64,000 bases of DNA from JAHBWV01 sp964588385 (lineage in GTDB: Bacteria; Planctomycetota; Phycisphaerae; Phycisphaerales; UBA1924): assembly GCA_964588385.1 (NCBI GenBank), contig CAZPPG010000004.1, forward strand, positions 1-64,000, in the 5' to 3' direction. Made by a program: the position numbers and the translations under genes. This document shows positions 27,133 through 36,358 of the stretch, one piece after another. A model generated the notes under the pieces. That model had not been told where the DNA came from and did not search any database. It saw nothing but the letters and a program-made list of their open reading frames with translations. How positions within the stretch are numbered: the stretch's first letter is position 1; each line of letters begins with the position of its first letter.

Positions 27133-28737
27133 CTACTTCCCTTGTGCCCACTCCGGCACCACCGAAAGGTCCTCGCCCAGAAGCGGCCCCGCGACCGTCA
27201 TCGCCAGCGCGATCACCAGCACGATCCCCACGATGTCCAGCAGGAACCCGGCCTTCACCATGTCCCGCACCGACACGTGCCCCGAGGCGAACACCACGGT
27301 ATTGGGCGGCGTGGCCACCGGAAGCATGAACCCGCACGATGAGGCGAGCACCGCCGGCAGCAGCAGCACATAGGGATGAACGCCGATCCCCACCGCCGCC
27401 GCGCCGAGCACCGGCAGCAGCGCCGTCGCCACCGCTGTGTTGCTCGCCAGTTCGGAGAGGGCGACCACGGCGACGACCAGGATCGTGACGACGACGACCG
27501 GCGGCAGCCCATCCAAGCCCGAGAACAGCGTCCCGATCCACACATCCAGTTTCGTCGCGGACATCGCCGCGCCCAGTGAGAGTCCGCCCCCAAAGAGCAA
27601 CAGGACGCCCCACGGGATCCTGACGGCCGTCGCCCAGTCCATGACCATGCCGCCCGCATCCGGCGCCTGCCCGGCCGGGCCCACGCGCCCGCGTGGGATC
27701 ACGAACAGCACGAGGGCCGCGCACATCGCGATCACGCCGTCGCTCAGATGCCGCAGCGCGTGGACGTCGTCCAACCTCGACCGTCCGACCCACAACACGA
27801 CGGCGCACATGAAAGCCGCAAGCACGATCCACTCGGACTGTCTCATCGGCCCGAGTTCACGCATCTCACGCGCGATCATCGCTCGTCCGCCCGGAATCTC
27901 CTTGAGTTTCACCGGGAACGCCACGAACACCAGCATCGCCCACGCCAGCGGGAGGTACACGGCCATCAGGGGCACGCCCACCCGCATCCACCGCAGAAAG
28001 TCGATCTCCTGGTTGTACGTCTGCTTGATGTACCCCGCGAACACAAGATTCGGCGGCGTGCCGATCAGCGTGCCGATCCCGCCGATCGACGCACCGTACG
28101 CGATCGCGAGCATCAGGCACACCGCGAAGTTCCGCGCCTCCCGTCCACCATCGCCATCCGCCCCGCCCCGCATGTGGCTCTTCACGAGCACAATCACCGA
28201 AGCCCCGATCGGCAGCATCATCACCGCCGTCGCCGTGTTGGAGACCCACATGCTCATGACCGCCGTCGCGAGCATGAACCCAGCGATGAGCCGGCGCGGC
28301 CGCGTCCCCACGATCGTGATCGTCCGCAGCGCGACCCGGATGTGCAGCCCGCTCCGCTGCATGGCCAGCCCGAGCATCAGTCCGCCGGCAAAGAGAAAGA
28401 TGATCTCGCTCGCATAGGGCGCGCACGCTTCCTTCGCGCCCGTCACGCCCAGCAGAGGGAAGAGCGCGACCGGCAGGAGCGACGTGACAGGGAGCGCGAC
28501 CGCCTCGGTCATCCACCAGATCGCCATCAGCACGCCGACACTCGCCGCCGCCCTCGGGGCGTGCTCCATGCCTCCCGGCATCAGGAAGTAGACCAGCAGG
28601 GCAAGGACCGGCCCGGCCGCCAGCCCGATTCGCCGGACAACCGGATGCGACTCGCTCTGCTCGCCACCCGGCCCGCTCTCCGGCGCGCCACCATTCGGCC
28701 CGTGCTCCACGTCCGCGGCTTCGCTCATGCACCTCAT
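27133..28737 (-). CDS. DASS/SLC13-family sodium:anion symporter
   Basis: Inner-membrane transporter of 534 residues with about eleven helices. The two sodium-site SNT motifs are present, SNTATAVMMLP in the first half and SNTAVATALLP in the second, together with the two GIGTLIGTPPN / MLPVATPPN hairpin motifs of the divalent anion:Na+ symporter fold. Substrates of relatives are dicarboxylates, sulfate or citrate; the residues do not settle which. The first 35 residues are hydrophilic and acidic. ATG at 28737 is used; an in-frame ATG at 28728 has GAGGTG very close and is possible. The gene upstream on the same strand is 91 bp away with a hairpin between. Confidence 0.9.
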   Translation of the reverse strand: MRCMSEAADVEHGPNGGAPESGPGGEQSESHPVVRRIGLAAGPVLALLVYFLMPGGMEHAPRAAASVGVLMAIWWMTEAVALPVTSLLPVALFPLLGVTGAKEACAPYASEIIFLFAGGLMLGLAMQRSGLHIRVALRTITIVGTRPRRLIAGFMLATAVMSMWVSNTATAVMMLPIGASVIVLVKSHMRGGADGDGGREARNFAVCLMLAIAYGASIGGIGTLIGTPPNLVFAGYIKQTYNQEIDFLRWMRVGVPLMAVYLPLAWAMLVFVAFPVKLKEIPGGRAMIAREMRELGPMRQSEWIVLAAFMCAVVLWVGRSRLDDVHALRHLSDGVIAMCAALVLFVIPRGRVGPAGQAPDAGGMVMDWATAVRIPWGVLLLFGGGLSLGAAMSATKLDVWIGTLFSGLDGLPPVVVVTILVVAVVALSELASNTAVATALLPVLGAAAVGIGVHPYVLLLPAVLASSCGFMLPVATPPNTVVFASGHVSVRDMVKAGFLLDIVGIVLVIALAMTVAGPLLGEDLSVVPEWAQGK

Positions 28738-28767
28738 CGTACCAGATCGCGGACGCGCAAACGCGAA

Positions 28768-28789
28768 CGCGGCCCGTGGTGGGGCCGCG
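28768..28789 (-). terminator. Hairpin between the DUF1579-like and DASS genes
   Basis: Perfect 8-bp arms CGCGGCCC (28768-28775) and GGGCCGCG (28782-28789) with a 6-nt loop. On the minus strand it is followed by GTTCGCGTTTGCG, a weak U-rich tract, 40 bp after the stop of the gene at 28829. Confidence 0.45.
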
Positions 28790-28828
28790 TCCGCATCGTC
28801 GTCGCGTCATCAATCAGCCTGGCCGGCG

Positions 28829-29509
28829 TCACTCGGCGTCGGGATTCACATTGGCGGTCGCGTTGTTCGTCTGCATCGACTCCAGGCGAGCCAGCAGGGT
28901 GGGATTCTGGAGGATCCCAGACCCCATCGAGAGCTGGCCGGGCGGGAGGCGATAGAGATCCATGCTCAGGATTGTCCGCGCCGGCTCGCCGGGCAGCTGC
29001 GAGACAATCTGGATCACGGCGTGGTCCTGTGACTCCAGCGTGATGGTCTGGCTGAGCACATCATCGCTCTCGAGCGTGAAGGACTGGAGGGTCACCGAAC
29101 ACACGCTCGGCGAGGCCGTGGTGACGCTCGTGAATGCCACGCCCGTGTCCATCAGCGTGTCCAACCACGTCGATGTGATCTGGGACTGCGCCGCATCCAG
29201 CGTCAACCGCGCCATGCCATCCACAGGCGTGGCAAACGCCATGCCCTGGAACGCCATCAGCACACCGCTCGGAGTCTCCCCCGAGATCGCCTCGCGCTGC
29301 ACGCTGAGGCCCACCATCGACACAGAGGTCCCGCGCTCATTTGAGACACGGAACTGGCCCTCCCACTCGCCCACCAGCCCGTCTACCGTCCGGCGCTGCG
29401 CCTGCACGCGGCCGGGATCGGCTTCGCTCACTCCCGGCGTCACGATGGGCGGCGGCGTGCCCGCGCTCAGCGACAGAATCAGAGCAGCCGTCAGAGATGC
29501 GATCGTCAT
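28829..29509 (-). CDS. Exported DUF1579-like protein
   Basis: A 226-residue protein with a signal peptide (MTIASLTAALILSLSAG). The start of the mature part, TVDGLVGEWEGQFRVSNERG, has the GEWEG motif that opens DUF1579 proteins, here followed by about eight beta strands including VTLQSFTLESDDVLSQTITL. It is more distant from the two clear DUF1579 genes at 33548 and 34356 than they are from each other. ATG at 29509 has GAGGAA about 7 nt upstream; the frame continues to 29599 without a ribosome site. Role unknown. Confidence 0.65.
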   Translation of the reverse strand: MTIASLTAALILSLSAGTPPPIVTPGVSEADPGRVQAQRRTVDGLVGEWEGQFRVSNERGTSVSMVGLSVQREAISGETPSGVLMAFQGMAFATPVDGMARLTLDAAQSQITSTWLDTLMDTGVAFTSVTTASPSVCSVTLQSFTLESDDVLSQTITLESQDHAVIQIVSQLPGEPARTILSMDLYRLPPGQLSMGSGILQNPTLLARLESMQTNNATANVNPDAE

Positions 29510-29728
29510 GCCGGGTTCCTCGTCACAATGCGGTTGATCGGTCAATGCCCGCGCGTCACACGTCGCGGACCCCGAACGCATCGACGTCCAACACCCCACC
29601 CCGCGAGCCCTTCATGCCAAACACCTGCTGGCGGCCTGAAAGACGCAGAACCTGCGCCCACAGAACATTCTCGGACGTCCGTTCCGGCATCCTCCCGCGT
29701 TCGGGACTCCCGTCGTTAGGATGGTGCG

Positions 29729-32578
29729 ATGCCGGATCGCGACGACAACGATGACATGATGACGCGGAGCTTTCCCGCCGATCGGTCGCCTTTGGCCGGC
29801 GCGGGTGGAGGGCGCGACGCCGACGCCCAGACCGAGAAGCTCGGAGGCTTGTCGGGGGGGCCTGATCACTCGCGATCCGCGTTCGCCTCAGACCCCGGAG
29901 AGTCCTTCCCGCCAGGGACCATGCTCGCGTCGCGCTATCGCGTGGTCGCGAAACTCGGCGCGGGCGGCATGGGCGCAGTCTATCGCGCGGACGACCTCAC
30001 ACTCAACCAGCCCGTCGCGCTCAAGTTCCTGCCGCCGGAGTTCGCCGGCGATCCGCGCCGCATCGATCGACTCCGCCAGGAGGTCCGTGTCGGTCGCGAC
30101 GTCTCTCACCCCGCTGTCTGCCGGATCTACGACATCGGCGAGCACCCGACGCCCGGCGGTCCACGCCACTTCATCACAATGGAGTACATCGACGGGGAGG
30201 ATCTGGGCTCGCTGTTGCGTCGCATCGGCGCCCTGCCGCGTGAGAAAGCCCTCCAGATTGTCCGCCAGGTTTGCGCGGGGCTCGCCGCCGCACATGAGCG
30301 CGGCGTGCTCCATCGTGACCTGAAACCGGCGAACATCATGCTCGACGGGCGCGGCAACGCCCGCATCAGCGACTTCGGACTGGCGTCGGTCGGGCATCGC
30401 ATTACCGGCAACGAGGCGGCCTCCGGCACGCCTCTCTATATGGCGCCCGAGCAACTCCGGGGCGAGGAGGCCACGGCCCGCTCCGACATCTATTCGCTGG
30501 GGCTGGTGATGTTCGAGTTCTTCACCGGCGCTCGTCCCCACAACGCAGAGACGTTTGAAGAGATCAAGCTCGTTCGTACCAGTAACGTGGCGTCCACCGA
30601 GGCAGTGCTCGATCACCCGGACCTGGACCCGCTGATCGCGCGCGTCGTCGCGCGATGCCTCGATCCGGTTCCCGCTCGTCGCCCTCCGAGCGCGCTCGCC
30701 GTTGCCGCCGCGCTTCCCGGAGGTGATCCACTCGCCGCGGCGCTCGCCGCCGGAGAGACTCCCTCGCCCGACATGGTCGCGGAGTCCGGAGGTGTGGGAC
30801 GCCTGCGCCCGGCGGTCGCCGCGTTGATGCTGCTTCTGTGCATCGTGCTGCCGATCGGCGGCTCGATGTGGGCCTCGCAGTTCGCGGTTTCGACCTATCA
30901 GCCGCTCGACACGCCCCCGGTCGTCATGGCCTACAAGGCCGAGGAGATCATCAAGCAGCTCGGACTCAACCAGGAATGGGCCCAGACCTCTCGTGGCTAC
31001 GGCCGCATCGTCTCCCGCATGAACTGGGCCCGGGCCCAGAACGACCCGGCTCTCTTCGATCGAGCCCTTCGCGACGCGACTCCCCCGTACGTCTTCTTCT
31101 GGTATCGCGCTTCGCCCCTCCCGTGGGCCGAGCCGGCCGATGCCGGCTTCTTCCGAGGACCCGTCGGCACCTCGCGCCCTCCAATGGGCATCGACGGCGA
31201 GATCTACATCTCGCTGGATCTCAAGGGGCGCGTACGCCGGCTGCTCGTGGAACAGCCCGAGATCGTGCCCGCTCCGGACCCGAGTTCGCTCGCGCCATCG
31301 TCCGAGATCGATGAGTCGCTGCTGCTGCGTCTCTGCGGTCTGGAGGGCGCGAACATGCGGCCCGCCGAGCCCCGGACGCTCTTCGCGGCGCGCACCGACC
31401 GCATCCTCGCGTGGGAGGGTGTGTGGCCCGAGGAGCCCCTGATCCCCGTGCGCGTGGAGGCGGGGTTCACCGATGGACGCATCTCCTATCTGGCCTCGTT
31501 CTCACCGTGGGAGCTGGACGCCATGTCGCCCGTCGCCGTGCCCGCCGACGAAGCGCCCATGGATCCGACCGATGCACGCGTGAAGCGGGTCGTAAAGGCG
31601 CTGGGGGCGGTGCTCGGCAGCTCACTCTTTGTCGCCGTGCTCGTGCTCATCTTCGTCGGCGCCTGGCTTTCGCGGCGCAACCTGCGGAGCGGCAGGGGCG
31701 ACATCCGCGGCGCGGTTCGCTTCGGCTGGTTCACCGGCATCATGATGCTCATCGCGCGCTGGACGGTCGCCTCCGAACTTGTGCCGCGCACGCGCTTCGA
31801 TGTGCTGGACATCCTCGCGTGGGGGACTCTCATGGCCCTGGGTTCGTGGTCGGCGTACCTGGCGATCGAGCCCATCGTCCGCCGGCGCTGGCCGTCGACG
31901 CTGATCGCGTGGACGCGTCTTCTGGCAGGGCGCCCACTCGATCCGCTGGTGGGCCGCAACGTGCTGCTCGGGACAACGCTCGGGGTCGTCGGGTGGTGCG
32001 GATATCGCGTCGCGTACCTCCTGCCCATCGTCGGGAGTCCCGACGCCCACGCCCATTTCGCGTTCAACACCGCTCCTTCATGGGTGAACATCGGAGCGAT
32101 CGCGACCGTTGTCTCACTTCAATCGATGATGGGGCTGCTGTTCATCCTGCTGCTCGTCGGCGTTCGGCGCAGCGTGAAGGCCACCTGGCTCGCTGTTGCG
32201 CTCATGGTGCTGGTCCTCTTCATCTTCGACTCCAGTCGCGTCGTCAACGTCGATCCTGACGCGTCCACCTGGAGCATCGCGGCGCGTCGGGCCCTGGCCT
32301 GGAGCTGGAGTCTGGCGGTGTGCGCCACTCTCGTGACGCTGTACGCTCGCGTGGGTGTGCTGGCGGCAATCGCGTTCGTCGTCACCGAGAACACCGCGCA
32401 GCTTATTCCTGCGCTGGGCGACTGGACCGCGTGGCACGCGTGGAACGCCGTCGCACCGGCCGCATTCATCATGCTGCTCGCGCTCTGGGGTGCGGGCGCC
32501 GCCTCGTTCGGACGCCCGGCCAATGACGCCTTGCTCGACGCCGGCTCTTCGTCTCGTGTGCGGCCTCGCAGCGCGTGA
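29729..32578 (+). CDS. Membrane Ser/Thr protein kinase (PknB/Hanks type) with polytopic C-terminus
   Basis: A 949-residue kinase. A 65-residue acidic leader precedes the kinase domain (about 70-330): glycine loop LGAGGMGAVYRA, catalytic Lys99 in VALKFLP, HRDLKPANIMLDG, DFGLASVG and MAPEQLRGE are all intact. A helix at about 357-375 (VAALMLLLCIVLPIGGSMWA) leads to an extracytoplasmic domain (about 380-610) rich in Trp, Pro and Arg with no family I recognise. The C-terminal third has about eight helices starting with LFVAVLVLIFVGAWL. ATG at 29729 has AGGA upstream. No target gene is obvious; the divergent neighbour is the DUF1579-like gene. The membrane half could sense a signal or act as an enzyme. 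Confidence 0.9.
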   Translation: MPDRDDNDDMMTRSFPADRSPLAGAGGGRDADAQTEKLGGLSGGPDHSRSAFASDPGESFPPGTMLASRYRVVAKLGAGGMGAVYRADDLTLNQPVALKFLPPEFAGDPRRIDRLRQEVRVGRDVSHPAVCRIYDIGEHPTPGGPRHFITMEYIDGEDLGSLLRRIGALPREKALQIVRQVCAGLAAAHERGVLHRDLKPANIMLDGRGNARISDFGLASVGHRITGNEAASGTPLYMAPEQLRGEEATARSDIYSLGLVMFEFFTGARPHNAETFEEIKLVRTSNVASTEAVLDHPDLDPLIARVVARCLDPVPARRPPSALAVAAALPGGDPLAAALAAGETPSPDMVAESGGVGRLRPAVAALMLLLCIVLPIGGSMWASQFAVSTYQPLDTPPVVMAYKAEEIIKQLGLNQEWAQTSRGYGRIVSRMNWARAQNDPALFDRALRDATPPYVFFWYRASPLPWAEPADAGFFRGPVGTSRPPMGIDGEIYISLDLKGRVRRLLVEQPEIVPAPDPSSLAPSSEIDESLLLRLCGLEGANMRPAEPRTLFAARTDRILAWEGVWPEEPLIPVRVEAGFTDGRISYLASFSPWELDAMSPVAVPADEAPMDPTDARVKRVVKALGAVLGSSLFVAVLVLIFVGAWLSRRNLRSGRGDIRGAVRFGWFTGIMMLIARWTVASELVPRTRFDVLDILAWGTLMALGSWSAYLAIEPIVRRRWPSTLIAWTRLLAGRPLDPLVGRNVLLGTTLGVVGWCGYRVAYLLPIVGSPDAHAHFAFNTAPSWVNIGAIATVVSLQSMMGLLFILLLVGVRRSVKATWLAVALMVLVLFIFDSSRVVNVDPDASTWSIAARRALAWSWSLAVCATLVTLYARVGVLAAIAFVVTENTAQLIPALGDWTAWHAWNAVAPAAFIMLLALWGAGAASFGRPANDALLDAGSSSRVRPRSA

Positions 32579-32589
32579 AAGAGCGCGGA

Positions 32590-33360
32590 TCACGGCGCGC
32601 CGTAACCACGCCTTGCCAGAATCGGCCCGAACGCCTCGTCGAAGAGTGCGTCCAGACCCGGATCGATGTGCGCCAGCGACTGCCCGGTGCGTCCGTTGTT
32701 GATGAAGCGTTTCCCCTGAGAGCGAGCAGCGTCGCTGCCGGGAAAGAGACTGGCCGCGCCCGCGGCCTTCTCTCGATCCTCCGTCGCACGCAGGTTCTCA
32801 AGCGTGCAATCCGCCACGGCCTCGGCCAATCGCTGAGCGTCGACCTTCTCGCCAAGAAACTCCAGCATGGCCCGCAGCTCGCCGGCCGTGTCGGACTTCA
32901 GTCGCTCGTAGGTCGTCCAGTGGCGCCCGACGCCCGGGCGTTCCTCGCCATCAAGCCACGATCCGATGTGTGTCTCCCACGTGCCGAACCCCATCTGGTT
33001 CCATACCGGATCGCCCTGGAATGCGATGAACGCCTTGGCGTAGGTCAGGGGCGGCACGTTCGCACCATTCAGCGCGTGATAGTCCAAGCCCGAGATGAGT
33101 ACGTCGCGCGGGTGCCGACGGATGTGGATCACAGCATGCGTGCGGTCCGCCATGGGGTGGCCCGCGCTCCACGCGAAGTGCGACTTGACCAGCGTGCGGC
33201 CCTTTCGCGTGGGATCGATCCGGCCGCGCCCGTGGAGCCCGGGGATCTTCTCGTTGATGGCTGCGGTGCTCTCGATGGGTCCGTAGAGATAGCGAAACAG
33301 CATGAATCGAACCCATGTGTTCCCCGATCGTGGGTAGGACGCGAGCCAGACGATCTCCAT
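32590..33360 (-). CDS. PAPS-dependent sulfotransferase-domain protein
   Basis: A 256-residue sulfotransferase-fold protein. The 5'-phosphosulfate loop is WLASYPRSGNTWVRFM (residues about 4-19), the catalytic-region KSHFAW and the 3'-phosphate motif IRRHPRDVLISG are in place, and TYERLKSDTAGELRAMLEFLG with a late GRTGQ segment completes the fold. Such enzymes move sulfate from PAPS to a sugar, steroid or peptide hydroxyl or amine; the acceptor is unknown. ATG at 33360 begins right before the fold. It converges with the kinase gene after 11 bp. Two more remote relatives are at 50690 and 62553. Confidence 0.88.
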   Translation of the reverse strand: MEIVWLASYPRSGNTWVRFMLFRYLYGPIESTAAINEKIPGLHGRGRIDPTRKGRTLVKSHFAWSAGHPMADRTHAVIHIRRHPRDVLISGLDYHALNGANVPPLTYAKAFIAFQGDPVWNQMGFGTWETHIGSWLDGEERPGVGRHWTTYERLKSDTAGELRAMLEFLGEKVDAQRLAEAVADCTLENLRATEDREKAAGAASLFPGSDAARSQGKRFINNGRTGQSLAHIDPGLDALFDEAFGPILARRGYGAP

Positions 33361-33448
33361 GCGGGGCTGCTCCCTTCGGCACATGCTATCGGTCGAACCC
33401 GCGCTGAGTCGAGCGCTCGGCCGAGCAACGTCCAGGCCGAGGTCTCTC

Positions 33449-33489
33449 GAAAAAGAACGCGACGGACCCGCATCATGCTGGTCCGTCGC
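33449..33489 (-). terminator. Strong intrinsic terminator for the DUF1579 gene
   Basis: Perfect 10-bp arms GCGACGGACC (33459-33468) and GGTCCGTCGC (33480-33489). Read on the minus strand the hairpin is followed by GTTCTTTTTCG, so it terminates transcripts of the gene at 33548-34288, 60 bp after its stop. Confidence 0.88.
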
Positions 33490-33547
33490 ATCATGGCTTC
33501 ACGTTGAGAAGAGCGGATCAACGCACGGAGCGTCCACCCGCGCGAAC

Positions 33548-34288
33548 TCACTTCTTGCGCTTGTACACGATCTCCATCATTTTGAACTCTTTGCCGTCCG
33601 GACCCGGACCGAACATGTCCATGCGGTAGTTGTCCGCATCGATGACCGTGCAGGTCTCCTTCATGTAGGAGGGCTGGCCCGTCATCGGGTCGACGAACTT
33701 GGCCTCCATCTTGAAGATCTTGCCATCCTCGGAACACGTGCCGGTCATGAACATAGTCATGGTGCCCATGTTGTCCATCCACGTGCCCTCGTACTGCTTC
33801 GTGGTGTTGTTGTAGCCCATCGATCCCATGCCATGGAACGCCATGCCCATCATGTCGCCCTTGTGATGCGACATCAGGAAGCGGCCGTCAAACTCCATGC
33901 GGGCCGAGCAGGTCGTCGGCGACACGTTCGGCGGCGCGCCGGGCGCCATCCACCACGTGTTGGTCCCCTCCCACTCGCCCACCATCGCCTCGAGATGCTT
34001 GTGGTGCGGGCCCGGCGTCGCTGCGGCCTCCCACACCTTCATCATCTCCATCTCCTCGGGCGACATCTCCGGCATGGTCGGCTGGCCGGGCTGTCCCGAC
34101 TTGGCCTTCTCCAGAGCCTTCTCCGCGTCCTTCTTGGCCTGCTCGGCGCGCTTCAACGCTGCGTCAGCCTTGGCGCGAGCGTCCTGCTCGGCCTTCGCGG
34201 GATCAACATTCTGCGCGAACGCCGCCGGCGCGATCGCCCCAACAAGCGCGAGCATGACTGCCAGACGATTCCGATTCGACCGCTTCAT
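33548..34288 (-). CDS. Exported DUF1579 protein
   Basis: A 246-residue protein with a signal peptide (residues 1-25, ending AAFAQ). Residues about 28-68 form an Ala/Lys/Glu coiled coil (KADAALKRAEQAKKDAEKAL). The DUF1579 beta-barrel-like domain runs from about 95 (LEAMVGEWEGTNTWWMAPG) to the end, with MEFDGRFLMSHHKGDMMGM, NNTTKQYEGTWMDNMGTMTM and a basic end. The same pattern recurs in the next gene. The mature part is Met-rich (many GM/MM pairs), which may matter for metal binding but that is inference. It is closed by the terminator at 33449. Function of the family is unknown. Confidence 0.85.
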   Translation of the reverse strand: MKRSNRNRLAVMLALVGAIAPAAFAQNVDPAKAEQDARAKADAALKRAEQAKKDAEKALEKAKSGQPGQPTMPEMSPEEMEMMKVWEAAATPGPHHKHLEAMVGEWEGTNTWWMAPGAPPNVSPTTCSARMEFDGRFLMSHHKGDMMGMAFHGMGSMGYNNTTKQYEGTWMDNMGTMTMFMTGTCSEDGKIFKMEAKFVDPMTGQPSYMKETCTVIDADNYRMDMFGPGPDGKEFKMMEIVYKRKK

Positions 34289-34355
34289 TTCTGTTTCCCT
34301 TTCGTGGAAGATGGGGCGAGCCCCGCAACTTCGGTGTGTGATGTGGCGCGCCTGT

Positions 34356-34874
34356 TCAGGCCTTGCGCCGATACTCGATCAGGCCGTGTCGAAACTCCGG
34401 CTGGCCCGGCATCGCTTTGAACATCTCGTAGGTGTGGTGATCCCTGCCATGGATCACCGTTGTGTTGCGCGTCCGGGCAACCACCCCCATCGGGTCGCGC
34501 GATGTTCCGACCATCTCGATCCGATTCGGCCCGGTTCCGTTCTGGGCGCCTGCGCGCCCGCGATGCACCAGCATCTGCGTGCACATCGTGTCCATCCAGT
34601 TCCCCACCCACTCTCCCGCGAGGTTGTCGAAGCCGATCACCCCCGTCCCTTCGAACGGCGATCCCATGAAGTCGCACGTGTAGTGCATGCTCACCCAGCG
34701 CCCGCCAAGGATCGATGTGTTCACGCTCTGGCCCGCGCTCTGCATCGGCGGCTCGTCAGGCCCCATCCAGAATGTCGCCATCGCATCCCATCGCCCGACG
34801 AGATCCTGCAATCGGGCGTGATGCTCGTTTGTCGCCGCACTCCGCTTCCACGCTTCCATCATCTCGTCGCCCAT
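34356..34874 (-). CDS. DUF1579 protein without signal peptide
   Basis: A 172-residue paralogue of the gene just downstream: LQDLVGRWDAMATFWMGPDE, SVNTSILGGRWVSMHYTCDF, GNWMDTMCTQML and a basic end match it block by block. It has no signal peptide and no coiled coil, so it is probably cytoplasmic. The gap to the downstream copy is 67 bp, so the two may be one transcript. The 251 bp upstream to the RibBA gene have no gene; they probably hold the promoter. Confidence 0.82.
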   Translation of the reverse strand: MGDEMMEAWKRSAATNEHHARLQDLVGRWDAMATFWMGPDEPPMQSAGQSVNTSILGGRWVSMHYTCDFMGSPFEGTGVIGFDNLAGEWVGNWMDTMCTQMLVHRGRAGAQNGTGPNRIEMVGTSRDPMGVVARTRNTTVIHGRDHHTYEMFKAMPGQPEFRHGLIEYRRKA

Positions 34875-35125
34875 CGCAATCCTCCGACTCGATGCGTGGC
34901 CCTACCCAAGCTCCGGCGTCTCCGACGCCCAAGCTTGCGTGACCGGACCGGACGCTCCATGTCCGTGCACGGGTCCCGCGGACACTCAAACAAGTCCGTT
35001 CAAAGACCGAACTGAGCATACCCCACGTACGCTCGCGACGCAAGTCCCCTCCGACAATTTGTTCGGAGTTTAGAAGGATTCAAGAGAAGATCAAAAGTCG
35101 TGTGCTCGCAGTGGCTTATGACCGA

Positions 35126-36358
35126 TTACCGCTGGGGTGGCTGGTTCGAAATCGCCACTCGTTCGACAATCTCCAAGCCAAAGGCCTGGAGTTGCGGGTA
35201 GTCCGTCTGGCTGTTCGTGATCAGTCGAAGCTTCGTCAAACCCAGATCCCGCAGGATCTGCGACCCCACGCCATACTCCAGCATGGCCGGGCTCACCGAC
35301 GTTCGAGGTCGATCAGCCTCGTCCGCGTTGAACGGGCGCGTGAGTCTTTGCGACAGTGTTTCTCCCACGCCCGACGGGCGTAGATACACGATCGCGCCGC
35401 GACCGGCCTGCTGGATCATCCGCATCGACGCCCGCAGGGTCTCACCGGTCGATGTGCCGCCGATCGATCCCGAGTCCAGATCGTCGAAGATGTCGCCGAG
35501 CAGATCCCGCCGATGCACCCGCACGAGGGTGGGCTCGGTCGTCTGCACATGAACGCCCTGGTCATCGATCGTCCCGACGCCACCGACCGTCAACGCAAGG
35601 TGCGGCAACTGATCCACGGGGGATCGGAACGCGATGAGATTGAACTCCCCCTCCGGCGTCCGGATCCGCTGCCCGCTCCGTGGTTCCAGTCGCTCGACCA
35701 ATGGCGACGCGCTCAGCCGGTGCTCGATGATCTGGGCCACCGAGCACATCTTGATGCCGTGTTTCTTACAGAGTTCGACGAGGTCCGGAAGACGAGCCAT
35801 CTCGCCGTCATCGCGCATGACCTCGATGATGCACGCCGCGGGATAGAGCCCGGCCAGCCGGCAAAGGTCCAGTGAACCCTCGGTCTGGCCCACGCGCACC
35901 AATACACCCCCGTCACGCGAGCGCAGCGGGTTGATGTGGCCCGGCCTGACAAAGTCCCCGGGCGTCGTTCTTGGATCGATCGCAAGCTGGATCGTCCGTG
36001 CCCGTTCGCGAGCGGAGACCCCAGTGGTAATCCCGTACTTTCCCGCGGCGTCGATGGAGATCGTGAACGCGGTGCCCCGGAACGTGGTGTTAACCGGGGC
36101 CTGGGGATGCAGCTCAAGCCGATCACAGTCCGCCTCGGTCATGGAGAGACAGAGGTAGCCGCGGGCGACGGAGAGCATGAACGTGATCGCTTCAGGGGTG
36201 ACGAACTGGGCCGGGAGAACGATGTCTCCCTCATTTTCGCGGTGCTCATCATCGGTCAGCACGACCATCCGCCCGGCCCGTAGCTCCGCGAGGGCCTCGG
36301 GGATCGACACGAAGGGAGACTCGTGATCGACCGCGCTGAAGGTGGTGGAATCGTTCAT
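35126..36358 (-). CDS. ribB: RibBA-type protein: DHBP synthase with degenerate GTP cyclohydrolase II domain
   Basis: A 410-residue fusion. Residues about 17-215 are 3,4-dihydroxy-2-butanone-4-phosphate synthase (riboflavin pathway): VVLTDDEHRENEGDIV, the ITTGVSARERA segment and FVRPGHINPLRSRDGGVL are intact. At the usual GHTE metal site the sequence is RVGQTEGSLDL, so the His is Gln158. Residues about 220-405 align with GTP cyclohydrolase II, but the zinc motif (Cys followed by a CxCG pair) is replaced by VRVHRRDLLGDIFDDLDSGS and the EGRGIGL loop by RPSGVGETL, so the second half is unlikely to open GTP. It resembles so-called RibBX proteins. The gene stands alone on the minus strand with a 217-bp divergent gap upstream; no FMN riboswitch was seen there. 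Confidence 0.88.
   Translation of the reverse strand: MNDSTTFSAVDHESPFVSIPEALAELRAGRMVVLTDDEHRENEGDIVLPAQFVTPEAITFMLSVARGYLCLSMTEADCDRLELHPQAPVNTTFRGTAFTISIDAAGKYGITTGVSARERARTIQLAIDPRTTPGDFVRPGHINPLRSRDGGVLVRVGQTEGSLDLCRLAGLYPAACIIEVMRDDGEMARLPDLVELCKKHGIKMCSVAQIIEHRLSASPLVERLEPRSGQRIRTPEGEFNLIAFRSPVDQLPHLALTVGGVGTIDDQGVHVQTTEPTLVRVHRRDLLGDIFDDLDSGSIGGTSTGETLRASMRMIQQAGRGAIVYLRPSGVGETLSQRLTRPFNADEADRPRTSVSPAMLEYGVGSQILRDLGLTKLRLITNSQTDYPQLQAFGLEIVERVAISNQPPQR

Noticed and set aside
27748..29043. 431-codon plus-strand frame opposite the DASS gene
   Set aside because: Arg/His/Asp-rich shadow with no fold; the minus strand has a clear transporter.
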